Shown here: positions 13,971 to 26,594 of the stretch, in pieces | How positions within the stretch are numbered: the stretch's first letter is position 1 | Layout of the letters: the number at the start of each line of letters is the position of its first letter | NCBI RefSeq assembly: GCF_041956535.1 | Contig: NW_027192199.1 | Location: 124,001-188,000 of the forward strand | Length of the DNA stretch: 64,000 nucleotides | Direction of reading: 5' to 3' | Origin: Calcarisporiella thermophila CBS 279.70 | Lineage: Eukaryota; Calcarisporiellomycota | Made by a program: the position numbers and the translations under genes | The notes under the pieces: model-generated | What the model was told of the DNA's origin: nothing | The model's database searches: none | The model's input: the letters and a program-made list of their open reading frames with translations, nothing else

Positions 13971-16053
13971 TCAACAAATATAAACATTTCCCATCCAATC
14001 TTCCTCTAATCTATTTCGATCGACTGTCCAGATTTCATCTTTTGGAGTGTAGCGCGTTAGCGGTAGATCATAGGGTAGAGGGAGCTTCACCACTTTAGGA
14101 GGCGCAGATGAAGAGGTAGGAGAAGATGCCGAAGGTTGGTATGAATTCCATTGAGGAGTCAAGTAAACGCGCTCTCCACTACTGGAGAATAATTCAGGAA
14201 ACACTAGCACTCCGAGCTCATAGTTCCTGATCATTAGTTGAGTTTCCTATAACCATTGTATTCACAAAGATAGAGGTCAGCAAATAGGGGATGCATGACA
14301 TGCCAATTCTTTTACACTACATTGATTTGCAATTCGCCCCAAGCAGCCTTGCTCATATTCGCACTCGTTAATAAAAACCACGCCAGAACCGCCCCATCTG
14401 ATTTACACTCCTCTTGATCTTTTCTCAGTTTGCTGTCTCCCTTCAATATGGTTAACCTTGTGTAGGTCTTAATATGTGGCATCGATCGTTCTCTTTCCGA
14501 TGTTAGTGCTTTCCATCGATACAAAAAGTTTTGCATCCATCCGCGTTGTTTTTCCCAATTTTTTGAAGCAAAGGGTAGCGCACGACCCGCTGCCCACCCC
14601 TCAACACTATCACGCACGGCATCAACGGTAGGATAAATCATAGCGAGTTTTGGGTGTGAGCACCTGGCTGCATTTCGGGCAGCCGAAAATGACTTGCAAA
14701 GTTGGCCACGAAACCAGCCGTCTGTTTTGGTTAGAGAACCGATGCTTGAGAACTTGATAAAGAAAAAATTCAACCGTTAATAGGATAACCATTTCGGCGA
14801 CCTAATTTATATCCTTTACTTGGCAGACGATTGTTGAGTCTAGCTGACATTCTTGAGGAATGTTTACGCTCCGCTCCAGCACACTCTTCACCTTTAAATG
14901 CCCATATTTTTGCATGGAGTTGCCCTTCCACCTTCCTGGCAATGATGCAATCAATACCGCCTTGATGCCACTAAAATCATACCGTTTTATCATTCGCACA
15001 AATGATTCTAACTTCTTTCCATAGTATGCCAAATAATCCACGAGATCCTGTTCAAATGTCACTGAGGGTGCACTAGCAGATTTAAGAGGAAGAAAAGGCG
15101 AAATATAAACTGCCTGGGTTTTTTTTCTGCAAATGATAGCGAACAGAGAAATCGAGATATAACAATAGGCGATAAAAGGGCAGTTACATATGATAGGGCT
15201 TACGTCCAGTCACCTGTAACAAGGTTTGCTGTATGAATAACCACGCGAAGGGTATTATTGGAGTAAAATAACAGCATTGCCTAAAGAAATAGAGAAATGA
15301 GCATCAACAAATGAATTGACTCCGTTACGTTTTGCACGAGACTTGCCTTCGTATGATGCGAACCTGAAGTATATAAACGTCTTCATTAACTGGTACAACT
15401 TAAATGTCACTTGAGCAACTTACCATAGCTAAAGGGTAAATTCGCTGTGTGAAGCGTAACATTTGGATAAAGAGTAGCGACTTGCTCCTGACGGGATGAT
15501 ATCATGGAATTAGTAACCTTTATAACAATACAAGTTGCCATAGAAGTATATTACCTTTAAAAGAGCGCGATACTCTTCATCCGTGTTATGACCGTGCACA
15601 ATTGTAACCGGCATGGTTGTTTTTTTTGCTTCAGGAAGATTTTCCATCAGGAAAGTTAGATCTAAATGAAAATTCAGCTGAAGCATTTCTTTCAAATCCC
15701 CCTAATTCAAAGAAATGATTATGACTTTCATCAGCTAACGCGTGTGTCATTATACTTGCCTCGCCTAAGATCTGGGCAAGCGTAACACATCTTGTATTCG
15801 CAGTGTCGGGTAGACAGTCGACTTGCGTCAAACAAATCCCATGGTCATTCGATGCTGGTGAAGCTGATTCAGTCGCTCTAGCTCGTTTGGTGTGTTGAGA
15901 TTCATCCTCCGAACTAGCAGAGAAAATCTACACAAAACACAATACTAGATAAGAGATAAACGGTATGATAGTATCTTTGGTTATGAGGCTGGTCAGGCTA
16001 GATACCTCACTATCCGCAGGGGTGCTAATTTTGCTGGTCTTCCGTTTCAGCAT
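13971..16053 (-). CDS. TDP1: Tyrosyl-DNA phosphodiesterase 1
   Basis: Phospholipase-D superfamily enzyme that hydrolyses the 3'-phosphotyrosyl bond left by trapped topoisomerase I. The start at 16053 (MLKRKTSKISTPADSE) leads into a short disordered Ser/Glu-rich N-terminus. The two catalytic HxK motifs are present: GSHHTKAMLLFYS (first, near 15360, split by an intron after the Lys) and MPHIKTYTRL (second, near 14480). Supporting family signatures are RVVIHTANLVTGDW, AWFLLTSANMSKAAWGEL and TQLMIRNYELGVLVFP. The C-terminal PLPYDLPLTRYTPKDEIWTVDR is typical. At least seven introns; stop TGA at 13971-13973. It ends 147 bp from the convergent CHORD gene. Confidence 0.96.
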
Positions 16054-16262
16054 TTGGCAACTATTCCGCCTTCGAAGGTGACATTTTCGCAAGAAATTGT
16101 GCTAATTTTTTTCAAGCTCCGTATAGGCAAATCGGCACTTGCCTAGTGTTTTTTGGGTAACTGTCATATTTAATATATAACAAGGCAATTGCAATCTCTC
16201 TTGATATAATCTCTAATCCTTGAAGTTCGCAAGAGAAAGGGACACGAAGCTGTAGGTTGGTA

Positions 16263-17418
16263 ATGCCAAGCTCTCTTTTTCCGGAACAAATCGTCGATCT
16301 TAGAGGAAGTAGCATCAACGTCCGTGAATTAGCGCTCGAGCGCTGCCTCGTTGTTATCACTCTTAAAGCAAGTAAGCTAAATGATGTTGATTTATCGATA
16401 TAACCTCAGAATCTCAAAAGGATTTCTCTGCCATTTGTATCCTTTTACATCAGCGTGGTGCCCCGTTTGCCCCGTGCTCCTTCGGCTCCTCAACATAAGC
16501 GGACTCTTTCACGACAAGCCCAAGGAGTTCCACGACCCCTTCAGTTCTAATGTGATCTCAATACCTGAAGATCTCTTCAGGGTAAATTAGTCATTTGAAA
16601 TAATCTGGCAACAGTGCTTGACATCCTACCTGAGCATGTCTTGATTTACGTTTTATATTTAGATTTTCCGCCACCTACTTCGTAACGACGCTTATTTCAT
16701 TGTGATTTCGCCAGGACCTCGTGATGCTCTTCTCAAAATTCAAAAGGATTGTGACTTTGAGCGCTTTCCCTTCATTCTTGATGAGGATCTCTCCATCTCG
16801 ACTCGTATTGGACTTCGAATGTCTGAACATGAAGTGTGGCCATGCATTCTTGCGGTTGACCATACTTTGCGAGTTATGCCAATCAAATTTGGGCGGGGGC
16901 CTGGGTTTTATGGGCATTATGTGCTACTCCAGTACCTCCATGATCGGAGGTGTGAAATAGAAGAGAAGGCTCTTCAAGCAATCGGTAACGCAAGAAATAT
17001 TGAGGCTCGACTCAGAGAGTGGAGTGAATCACAAATGCGCAATTTCGAATGGTGGGGAGGAGATAGTGTTCTTCCACACGAGGTTTTGATGGAGATTATA
17101 GGATACCTGGAGCCAAAAGATATACTCCGGGCAAGTGCGGTTAGTCGACGTTGGAGACTGGCCGCGTTGGAATGGGTATGTGTGTTGATGCGAAATCGTA
17201 TAGTGGCACTTGATAGTCTCTTGCCAACGGTGATTGCGCAGCAAGATGATATGCCCAAGAAGAAAGCTGCTAAGAAGGATGGAAATGGCGGCAGCGCCCT
17301 TGGGATGGAATCAAGTTGGCATGGAGTCATACGGCCGAACGTATCAGTGAACACTCTTAAGGCCAAGTTGGCTCAATTGGAAGAATCTGTGCAGTTTATC
17401 ACCCAATGGCTGGATTAA
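16263..17418 (+). CDS. Thioredoxin/peroxiredoxin-like domain fused to an F-box
   Basis: Three exons (16263-16371, 16454-16581, 16663-17418) give 330 residues, in phase throughout. The N-terminal ~140 residues look like a peroxiredoxin/thioredoxin-fold domain: LFPEQIVDLRGSS, LVVITLKA, then across the first splice TWCPVCPVLLRLL (WCxxC redox site at residues 38-42), FIVISPGPRDALLKI, FPFILDEDLSISTRIGL and VWPCILAVDHTLRV. After a helical, acidic linker comes an F-box, SVLPHEVLMEIIGYLEPKD then RASAVSRRWRLAALEWV, and a Lys-rich tail (KKKAAKKDG). F-box proteins recruit substrates to SCF ubiquitin ligases through Skp1. That the redox-like half senses or binds a target is inference. I do not know a named family with this order. 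The first acceptor was chosen because it restores WCPVC in frame. Confidence 0.8.
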
Positions 17419-17798
17419 ACTGAATACACCATATGGCCCCAACGTATCTAGGTAGCCATCCTATTGTTATTAATGACAAGGACTTTAATTGCTGCTGTAT
17501 TATTCTTTTCTTTTTATACCCGTATAGTTCTATTTTTTTTTTCATTATCTGCCATGCTGTTGCAATCGGTGCCTTTGCGCAATAGGAATTCAATTTAAAT
17601 AACAGATGAATACTCTTAGTTGTATCAGTAAACGATCAAATAATACTGAAGTAAATAACTCGAAAATAGCCATTGAATCAATTGAAATTAAGTATTATTA
17701 GTTATATCAGTAAAGAATCAGAAAAAATTAAGATATTAAAATTAGAAGATAGCCATTGATATTAAGATGATTAGCGTAAAGGGTAATAAATACTATTT
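17419..17798. other. Intergenic, convergent 3' ends
   Basis: A 380 bp AT-rich spacer between the convergent F-box fusion gene and the VHS-GAT gene. It contains two near-repeats of a 'tatcagtaaa(g/c)(g/a)atca' stretch around 17624 and 17704. I see no coding signal. Confidence 0.5.
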
Positions 17799-19365
17799 CT
17801 ATGCAGCATTTTCAATCACCATATCTACCTTGTTTGCAGACCGCTTACCCAATGCCTTTGGGCTAAGTTTCTTTAGCTTATTCCCTCCTAACTCTTCTTC
17901 CGCTCTGGCACACCCTTCCACAACAACACTTGTACTACTCTCGCCTGTTTCTTCCTCTACTGGTTTGCTTTCGCTTTCATTCAACCCTGCTTCTGTTGAC
18001 TCTAGCTTATATTTGTCGGAGAAAGGATCATCTTCAAATCTCATTATTGCTCTCGCTGAAGAAGTGGGGTTTCCTGTTGAAGATGAGCCTGGATCGTCTC
18101 TGGGATAATTATCTTCCACTGTAGAGCTCAGACTCCTATTTTCACATATAAGCGCTGGATTTTGCCAATGGATATAATAAAGCCTCCTAAATTACCTTGC
18201 CAATACTTCATTTTCTATATGTGTTTGCATGAGATCAACGAGCGACTTGTGTTTGGCTGAAATAATCGCGTGGCGTTCTACTACATCTTCATATTGGCGT
18301 AAAACTTGGAGGAGCTGTTGGTTAACCTCAAGAAGATCGACGAGAAGCTCCTCTTCGGTGCGTTTCTCGATATAAGCAACGATTAGTGATTGGTATTTTT
18401 TACACTTTTCGTAAAATTCCTAGAATTGTCACAAAGACAAGCAAATTCATGATTTCAGCTTGTTTGTGAGTTAGATAATTTTGCTAATATGCACCTTAAT
18501 AAGTTCATTGTGTTGGATATCGTCTGAATCAGGATTACTGAACGAGAGCGATTCGGCAAGAATCTGACAGTTATTGAGAGCAAGTGCCATATCGCTCCTG
18601 ATTTTGTTTACAGCGGGTTGCGGGGGAGGCAATTGCAATCGGCTATTGCTAATTGGAGGCGTTAAAATAGCCGAGGTGGAGTGCTATTAGGTAGACGTGA
18701 AAATATTCACAAATAATCAGCCAAATATCGAAAGATCAAGGGAGAATAGTACTGTACAATGTTTCCATGCTGAAATATAGGAGCGTACACGCTAACAATA
18801 TCCTCAAACTCGGAGTATCCAGAGAATATATTCTTGCAGTAAAATAGGGTCTCTTTTATAGACTGCTTTGCAAAACCGGTCGTCTTTGGATGGAAATAAC
18901 AGAAGTTGACCGCGTGGATGAAACTACGTCGCATCATTCGTACTATTAAACCGAAAAAAAAAAGATCAGCTTGGACGAAAAAACCCAATAGGCTGACAAA
19001 CATTTACGGTGAAAATTTCGACCACAATTCTCTACAAAGCTCCTCAGGACCTATACAATAATGTCTGTCAATTCCTAGTGCCTTGCTTGTTACATCACCC
19101 ATGTAGAATTCACCTGTACGCTTAGATCGACAACTAGTCCATCCCCACTCATCAATCTTCGTGTAACACATTTCGCTGCTTCCCATGCTCCTATTTCTCC
19201 GCGCTCGTGTACTTTACTTACGATCGCAGACACTATGTTCCAATTTATGGTCGTTTGAGTGTAATGAGTCACGAATTCGATATTTTCACTTATATCTGTG
19301 CGCGCGGGAAGAAAGCTCTTCTTTAGAGATATTCTTAAATTAACTAGGCTGGATAATGAAGGCAT
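17799..19365 (-). CDS. VHS-GAT domain endosomal adaptor (Lsb5/TOM1-like)
   Basis: Predicted endosome/TGN ubiquitin adaptor. The start at 19365 (MPSLSSLVNLRISLKK) is the first ATG in frame. The N-terminal VHS domain reads NWNIVSAIVSKVHERGEIGA, AAKCVTRRLMSGDGLVVDLS, then across an intron VLRSFVENCGRNFH, then RMMRRSFIHAVNFCYFHPK and SEFEDIVSVYAPIF. A GAT three-helix domain follows, with LALNNCQILAESLSF, FYEKCKKYQSLIVAYIEKRT and EEELLVDLLEVNQQLLQVLR. The C-terminal ~100 residues are acidic and disordered and end KKLSPKALGKRSANKVDM. No FYVE or GAE-ear domain is visible, which favours Lsb5 or a short TOM1-like protein over Vps27 or GGA. Stop TAG at 17799-17801. Exon joins in the VHS part were inferred from homology and GT/AG signals. 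Confidence 0.85.
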
Positions 19366-20730
19366 GCTCCAACGGATTTTTCGCGGCACTTTATTGAAGG
19401 AGGACTAAAAGTGAGGTATAGAAAAGGCAGAGAGATAAAAGAAGTGGGCAAAAGAAGACTGAAAGGATGAAGTATCGAATGAGAGATGGCAATGAAAAGG
19501 TTAACTAGGACCACCGCTAAACAGCTTAGCAAATTCATCCCACCATACACCTGCACACTTAAAGGTAGACACTAGCGTTACACACCTTAGGAATGTACAC
19601 AGCGCTCTCACATCTTTGGAGATGGTATTCAAGACGAGTCGGAAATCCTGTAGTGTATTCAAGATATGTTGCTCAAATCTCCCTGTAGGGCTAATGATTG
19701 TAGCGCAAAGTTGTCGGCTCCTCTAATTTGTACAAAATAGTCGCCATACTTCGGAAAACAAAGCTTCGTGAATCCTTAGCAAACTCTAATTCTCGGAGAC
19801 CTTACACCTAGGATCAAATATGTTCATAAAAATCGTCGCAGTAGGGCATCTCTCGATAAGCAAAGAGAACGTTATCATAGTGAAAAAATCAAAAAAATTC
19901 CTACAATATCGACTAGATCCTCTAGGAAGAGGAACCCCTGAACTATTAAATTGTCGGTCTGCTCTGCCGAAACCCAGTTCTTTTCAAACCTCACATTTAC
20001 CGACGTCCGAAGACAACTACACAAGAGAAACTTGGCAAGAAATTATTTGTGCGCTAGAATAATTGGTGGATCAGCATGATCAACATGTAGCCAAACCTAT
20101 TAAGCCAGGCACGCCATGGGTATTCTGGAGATTATTCGCCAGATTTGCGTAATTAAGCTTAATGTGCAGATAACCAAGAATAAGTATACCAAGTGTATCG
20201 CAGAATCTGTCCTAGTGCATTCTTTGTGTGTAATCTATATCAGGTCTAACGCATAGTTTTGAGAGGATAATAAATAAACATGGATCATGAACAGAGTTAT
20301 AGAATGATTCCGCATTATAGCTTGCTAATAGCTGCCATTGGTTCTAGACGCCCTTATATTTAATAGGATCAATATAATTTATACTAAATTTTTCATTGGG
20401 GAGTCAAAATAGCAGAGCACATTTACACTAACCTAACCTAAAGCCAAAGAAAACTCGAGAAAAAGAAAACAAAAGAAACCAGCACAAAATGAAGAACAGA
20501 CAAGTTAAATAAATAAAAAAAAGGGAACAAAAAACCGAAAAAATAGGAATAAATACTATGAAATATTTTTTCAGTCTTATTAACAACAACACAGAGAACA
20601 TCTATCAGTGATAAATAAAAAAGGCATAAACAAAAAAAAGTAAAATAGATCCAATACAGTAATAAACATGGTAAAAAAAAGCACAAAACTGAAAAAAGAT
20701 AACCGAAAAAGTGTCCTTTTTAAATATGAT
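19366..20730. other. 1.4 kb gene-poor intergenic region
   Basis: AT-rich, with A-tracts and a short 'ctaacctaacctaa' direct repeat near 20431. A plus-strand open frame at 19820-20062 (80 codons, MFIKIVAVGHLSISKENVII...) has no family I recognise. The minus-strand frame at 20438-20686 is Phe/Leu-rich only because of A-tracts. I call no gene here. The left part holds the VHS-GAT promoter and the right part the 3' end of the RRM gene. Confidence 0.4.
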
Positions 20731-22402
20731 CTAATTACCATATATTCCCCAACCGTTTTGCGATGATTGCCCACCAGAAACTAGGTTTTGCCCAACTTTC
20801 ATTCCGGAATCTTCAAGAAGCGAAGGGGGTAAATAGGCCATCGGGTTCAGGCCAGGGCTATAGGTGCCACTCGATGATGGGGTAGTAACACCAACGTTGG
20901 ACGAATATGAAGGATTAGCGACCGACTGGAGCGAGGAAATGGAGTTGGATTGTAGCGAGGAGGGTGGTGTGGACTGAAGCGATGGAACTGGGGCAGGTTG
21001 AAACGCATGAGATGAAAAGGCTTCAGCGCCAGCCATGGTGTGGAATCCGATCCCCATGCCGGGAACACCATTCAATCCTGCCATGCCCAAGCCGACGCTT
21101 CCCAGACGTCCTATATTACCATTTGTGGGGCCCATCCCCGTCCCGTTCATAATACCACTAAAAAGGGGTCCCCCAACCCCTGCGTTAGGCCCTCCATTAC
21201 CTAAACTTCCCAAGCTATTCCCACTACTGCTACTGCCACTACTAGCAGTACGCCAACTGTGGGGCCTACCCCACGCTAATCTGACCCTTGAAGTACCAAC
21301 AAGAACTCCATTCATCTTCGCAATCGCAAGTTCAGCGGCTTGCCTATGCGCATATTGGACAAATCCGCAACCTTTACCAGGTGGAATTTTCACGTGGGTA
21401 ATCTCTCCAAATGGAGCAAATGCTGCTCGAAGTTCATCTTCTCGAGCTTGTGCTGATAGTCCTCCGACAAACACAGTAGTGTTGGTTGGATCACTGAAAT
21501 GGTCCAGTGCTCCAGGAGCACTGCTGTTGCCTACTGAATTCGTTGGAGTAAGGGAAGCAACCGGAGAACGGGAGACGGAGCCACTCGTTTTGCTTTTGGG
21601 GAGCGCCATCGATACTCTTAGTGGCCGTGACCCACAATATACACCATGGGTCTCAACAAGGGCACGGTTCCGCTCCTCCTGGGTCGTAAAGCGAACAAAG
21701 CCATAGCCGCGAGAGAAGCCCGTAACCGGGTCGGTCATGATCTTTGCAGATTTACAAGATCCATAGCGGCTTTGAAAGAAGGACTAAAGGTTTGAAAGGA
21801 AAAGGGCAAGTCAGCAAAGAGAATAGTAGGATGACCACACAAATTTCGTTGCAATAAAGAAAGCGTTCTCACCAGCAGCATCAAGTCGGTAACCTCGGGG
21901 GCTACGTCGCCTACAAAAATCGAATATTCCTGAGGAGTCTCTTTAGACTTATCCCTGCTGAACATATAATGTGATTAGGTTGAATGTCTAATTAATCTCC
22001 ATTTTAAGAGCGTGACAAAATTCCCACCTTCCAGCCTCACCCATCCCCCCGGAAGCCCAATTAAGCTTCAATACTCGGTCAGTTCCAGGCACAGGCTCAC
22101 CTTGAAGTGATAGAGCCTTGAGTGCGGCAGCATTGGATGAGAATTCTACAAAGCAGTAGCCTGCATGTCTCCTGGAATTCAATATAGCATATTATTATCT
22201 AGTCAATGGAACGACAATGAATTTGGCTTCTAGAAAATTACCCAGTGTTTTTCTCCTTAATTAATTTAACGTTGACATGTTCCCCAAAGATCAGCCACAC
22301 TTGCCGGATGAATGCTTCGTCCATATAAGGGGCAATATCTCCCATCCACAGAGTGCGAGTTTGCTGGAGGGGAGAGGAGGAAATATCGTATGCAAATGGC
22401 AT
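20731..22402 (-). CDS. Three-RRM RNA-binding protein (Nam8/Ngr1/TIA-1-like)
   Basis: The start at 22402 gives MPFAYDISSSPLQQTRTLWM. RRM1 includes TLWMGDIAPYMDEAFIRQVW and GYCFVEFSS. RRM2 begins YSIFVGDVAPEVTD and, after an intron, continues SAKIMTDPVTGFSRGYGFVR. RRM3 begins TTVFVGGLSAQAREDELRAA and includes GCGFVQYAHRQAAELAIAKM. The architecture and the RRM3 end (VRLAWGRPHSW) match the Nam8/Ngr1/Csx1/TIA-1 group, which act in U1-dependent 5' splice-site choice or in mRNA stability. The C-terminal ~180 residues are Gly/Ser/Asn/Pro-rich and disordered (NGGPNAGVGGPLFSGIMNG), ending NGWGIYGN. Stop TAG at 20731-20733. Which of the two functions applies cannot be told from the sequence. Confidence 0.9.
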
Positions 22403-22674
22403 TTCTTATCTTCTTGAAACAAAATATATAAATAAAACCACAGAGTAGAGCACTTAAATGAACATTGCAAAGCAAAACGAAAATAAAACAGAAATAAAAA
22501 TGAATATAAATTAATAATTTTACAAGTTGTTTTATTCTTTTTCTCAGCGGAAAAAAGTGAACAACAACAAACAAAAAGACATGATAAAAGTTAGGTTGAC
22601 AGGTGAAATGAGTTACAATGCGGCGCAGCTAATTTAAGCGAATGATCCACATAAGCACAGTGGAGGGAAAAAAA

Positions 22675-25669
22675 TTATGCACTTCTAAGCGTTCGCAAGA
22701 CTGTCTCCATTGCTCGTCGGCGCTGGCGGTCTTTTAGAGAATACGTATTGTCTCGTAGCATTCTAAAAACAGATATAGTAAGTACACTGATAGATTATCC
22801 AAAAATACACTATTCTATTCGTACTTTTCAAATAAACTGGCTACTACCGAAGGGCGCAATCTTGAGTAACGTTTATTGCGCGTTTGTGGGTTTAGATATT
22901 CATCTGCTGACTCAGACTGTAACAGTGTCATCATCTGCCGCAGCTCAAGGAAGGTATCCAGGACGTTGGGGTCATTCAAACTTCGCACAAATTCCTCAAG
23001 GAACTCCACGTCCACATTAAAGTTTTGCACAAAATTGTCGTTGATAGAAGTGACATTTGGACTGAGAAGAATGTTCTAATAATTCCGTAATAATATTAGG
23101 AATGATTGCGGGAAAATATGTTAATATCCAAAAGATTACTTGTAAAGAAGTAGCTAAGTGATCCAGCGCGTCAAAATATATAAAAATTTTGATGGAAACT
23201 GGTAGATTCGCAAGAGTTGAATTTATCACTGTGGTCAGGAAACTTACAAGTTCTGGGATAAAATAAGAAAATAAATTAGCTCTGAATTACGTTCTTACTC
23301 CTAGGCTGAAAGCTATACCTTGTAAGTATACGCTTGGCTGATCTGATACAGAGGATGGTGTCCACTCATAATCGGCCAATTCCAAAAAGTCATCAATCTT
23401 TCGGTTAACTAGCTCGAAGATCCGTTTCTCTGCGTTCTTCCGAGCTTCCCGGAATACATTAACTGCCCGAAGGCTTATTCGTCCACTAGATCCACTCCGT
23501 GCTGGTGTAAGCAATTCTTCGAATTCAGTGCAGGCATTCTCGAAATATTCAAGATTAATTATAATCTGCACAATTTGAGAGAGATTGGTGCTCTCTAGCT
23601 TAGAAAGGAGTATGCCATTGACCTGTTGGACAAGGAGTTCATCCAACGACTACAGTGGGAAAATTTTCGTTTGTGAGCTTAACCCCCAAACGCTTTTTTA
23701 ATGTGAATTGTCAACCTACCCTCTTTAAAATCTCATCAATCGCATCTCTTTGTTGAGACAGACCCTCAGCAAATCGGTGGTATCGGTGCACAAATTTTCG
23801 AATATCACGGCAGCATAACGGGAACATTTTAGAAAAGGGCAAGGTTCGGGGAAAGCTAATAAAATGTAAGGTTTAGACGAGTGCAACGACGGGTCATCAA
23901 GAGAAGGTATATACCGTTGCGAAGTTGTCTTTTGATCTTCGATAAATCTACTATGTCTCCGTAGCTCGATCATTTCCTCCTCCGATCTTATCACCATCGG
24001 CATGCAGTCATCCTCTTCTACATACTGAGTAAACCGAGATCTGAACTGCCTCCTTAATAAATCTGAGTATCCTTCGAAACAGGCGAGCAAAAGATCACCC
24101 AGCTCTTTCATTGGGAAAGCATAGCCTTCAAGCGTTTGCATAAAAGTCATCAATAGATGTCGAACGGAAAGAAAGACATCTGGGTTGTCACATCCCCGTA
24201 ATCCCTCCGAAACCATGCGCAATATTTGCGTTATAACCATGTCCCAGAGCTTGTAGACCTCATTGGGAGATCGAAAATCAGTTGTTGAATGCATCACCTC
24301 ATGCTCAACAATAAAGAACCCAACTATCTCTTCGAGTAGGGCAGTCAGCGTTGAGAGATCATTGTCAAGAAGGACGGTGGAGGTGAGAGCTAAATTTGCT
24401 TGTGCCTAAACGATGTAGTAATCTTCTAGTTAAAGGTATCAGTAATATTTGTCTTCATCTTTCCTCACCCTTCGATCTTCCTCATAGCTCGCTCGCAACT
24501 CATTTCGTTTCCCCAGTGCATCGTATATGTGTATGCATTGATACAACGGTCGAAAATCAAAACGTACTTCTTCGTTATCAAGTATATTGCCTACATTGAA
24601 TAACTTGATGTTGGTGATTTGATCAATAGCTTACATAGTAATAGTTTACATTCTGTCTCTTCATTTAACACTTGTTCAATGGCAGAGTTCACGGCATAAC
24701 TAGGTTTTATATTCGCGTTTTGCTTGATTTTTAGACGCCAACGTTCCTGTCGTACCCGCATTTGTTCCATTGCAAGTTGTCCGATCTTGCGCGAGCTCTG
24801 TCGGACACGGAAGAGCCACTCTTTGAGCTCATTTGTGACAGCCTCTTTAATTTGATTCTTCATGACCGGGATTCCTTCCTCTATAAAGTATAAATAAAGA
24901 GTACAATGAGAAAACCAACTCGGAGGTGTAAAAATTAAATAACCATACGCATATGCTGTGCAAACTCATATTGGCCAACTTGTCGTAGATGTTGTGTTTG
25001 TAAATTATCTAGTGTCTATGGGAGCAAAGAAATATTAGCTAAGATATTCTAAAATAGAACTATGATATTCGATAAAGAGTACTTTTAATGCTGAATAGTA
25101 CTTTCTCTGCTCGATATGCGTACTTGCTTTATTAGCCAACTCTAGGACGTGAAGACAGGTGCGCATTGTGTCAATAGTTGACTCGATATTACACTGGATT
25201 TTTCTTGTCTCGATGAGTTCTTCTTTCTAAAAACGAAATAAAGCAAAAAGGGAGAGAAATTGGATTCAGAGATTATAAAAGGTCCTAATTTTAATAAAAT
25301 GTATATTACCTTGGCAACCAGTTTTGTGCCAGAACGTTGTAATTCTCCATTCAAATTCACTATTTTGTTCTTGAGGCTTAAGGTTCCTTGCCTCACCTTT
25401 AATAGTTGATCCACTGAATGCACAAACTCTTGGTAGTTTGCATTACACATCTTTTCAATTTCTCCATCTTTCTGCTTAATGAAACCCGAAAGCTGTGTAA
25501 GAAATTGCTTTTCGCGTTTTGAATCAAATATAGACTGCAATAGGGGGCCCAAAAGTTCGAGATTCTCGGACTCAGAGCCGGTTTCTGTTACAAGCATAAG
25601 CTTGTGTAGAACCTCGGCTGTATCAGTAGAGGTTGTGCCAGTACCGGATGAGGATTTTTGTGGCGGCAT
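22675..25669 (-). CDS. SEC15: Exocyst complex subunit SEC15 (EXOC6)
   Basis: Exocyst subunit that is the effector of the Rab Sec4 (Rab11 in animals) and tethers secretory vesicles at sites of growth. The start at 25669 gives MPPQKSSSGTGTTSTDTAEV. The N-terminal coiled-coil region contains ELIETRKIQCNIESTIDTMR, the signature YYSALKTLDNLQTQHLRQV and FAQHMRMEGIPVMKNQI. Later segments include SLDDPSLHS then FPRTLPFSKMF and the helical-rod C-terminus (FNVDVEFLEEFVRSLNDPNV, SRLRPSVVASLFEKY), ending MLRDNTYSLKDRQRRRAMET just before a TAA at 22675-22677. About nine introns are present. The length is in the range of other Sec15 proteins (about 750-800). Confidence 0.94.
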
Positions 25670-25982
25670 CTTAATGTCTTGATGGAAGAGAGATGAGGAT
25701 GCAAATGGAAGTTATAGTATTGTTTAAGAACATCTGATGGCATGAAAGGCGCAGTTTTTCATTGTGCGAATCTTTATGTTAATCCAGAGTAGCGAATTAT
25801 AAAGTCTTCCTCTTCTACTTCAAGCGTGAACAAGGTAGCGCATACACAGGTAAATTGTCTATCTTCAGAACACTTATCCATCCATCCATCCATTTACGTT
25901 CCTGCGCATCTGGCGTCTCCCGATGGTTTTGTAAATATTTTCTAAATTTTTTTCGCTTTTGCTAAAATTAGCTTAATTCACC
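25670..25982. promoter_or_regulatory. Divergent SEC15/uS8 intergenic region
   Basis: A 313 bp spacer between divergent starts. It has a short CATC tandem repeat (about 25878-25892) and a T-rich stretch just upstream of the uS8 ATG, as is common for ribosomal-protein promoters. No known operator was recognised. Confidence 0.4.
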
Positions 25983-26594
25983 ATGGTCCGCATCTCTGTC
26001 CTGGTAAGTTTCGATGCATGATCTATAAACAGAGCCTACTTTGCCAAGGAGTTGCGGAGAATTCCAGCTCTCTATTATATCTCTTAGCTCTGTGCGTTAA
26101 TATGCCCATCTATTAACCATAATATTATTTTGCGATCGCCAGAACGACTGCCTTAACAGTATGGTTAACGCTGAGCGCCGTGGCAAGCGCCAGGTGTTGG
26201 TCCGTCCCTCCTCAAAAGTTGTTGTCAAGTTCCTTACCGTCATGCAAAAGCACGGTATGATATTTTATTCGATACATCTGTCTGCAATTCGTCATCCATT
26301 TTCGATTATTAACAAAACAATACAATGTCATCAGGTTATATTGGTGAATTCGAAGAGATTGATGACCACCGCTCCGGCAAAATTGTCATCCAATTGAATG
26401 GCCGCTTGAACAAGTGCGGTGTCATCTCTCCACGCTTTGACATCAAAGTTAACGAGATTGAAAAGTGGGTGAACAATCTCCTCCCCTCTCGTCAGTTCGG
26501 CTACCTCGTCTTCACCACTTCTTACGGGATCATGGATCACGAAGAAGCTCGTCGTAAGCACACTGGTGGCAAGATCTTGGGTTACTTCTACTAA
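25983..26594 (+). CDS. RPS22: 40S ribosomal protein uS8 (RPS22/RPS15A)
   Basis: Small-subunit protein that binds helix h21 of 18S rRNA. Three exons, 25983-26003 (only 21 nt, MVRISVL), 26143-26254 and 26335-26594, sum to 393 nt and give exactly 130 residues, the conserved family length. Diagnostic stretches are [49 protein letters not shown] and [20 protein letters not shown], ending LGYFY. The very early first intron (139 nt) is typical of ribosomal-protein genes. I searched it for C/D-box snoRNA signals and found none convincing. Confidence 0.98.

Noticed and set aside
19820-20062. 80-codon plus-strand frame with protein-like composition
   Set aside because: No recognisable family, no splice partner and no supporting context. 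Kept only as a remark in the intergenic entry.
20431-20446. Telomere-like 'ctaacctaaccta' repeat
   Set aside because: Only about two units, with unique sequence on both sides. Too short to be an interstitial telomere.
20438-20686. Hydrophobic minus-strand frame
   Set aside because: Phe/Leu/Tyr composition follows from A-tracts on the plus strand; no motif.
26004-26142. Possible snoRNA in intron 1 of uS8
   Set aside because: Ribosomal-protein introns often host snoRNAs, but I found no C box (RTGATGA) paired with a D box (CTGA) or H/ACA signature.
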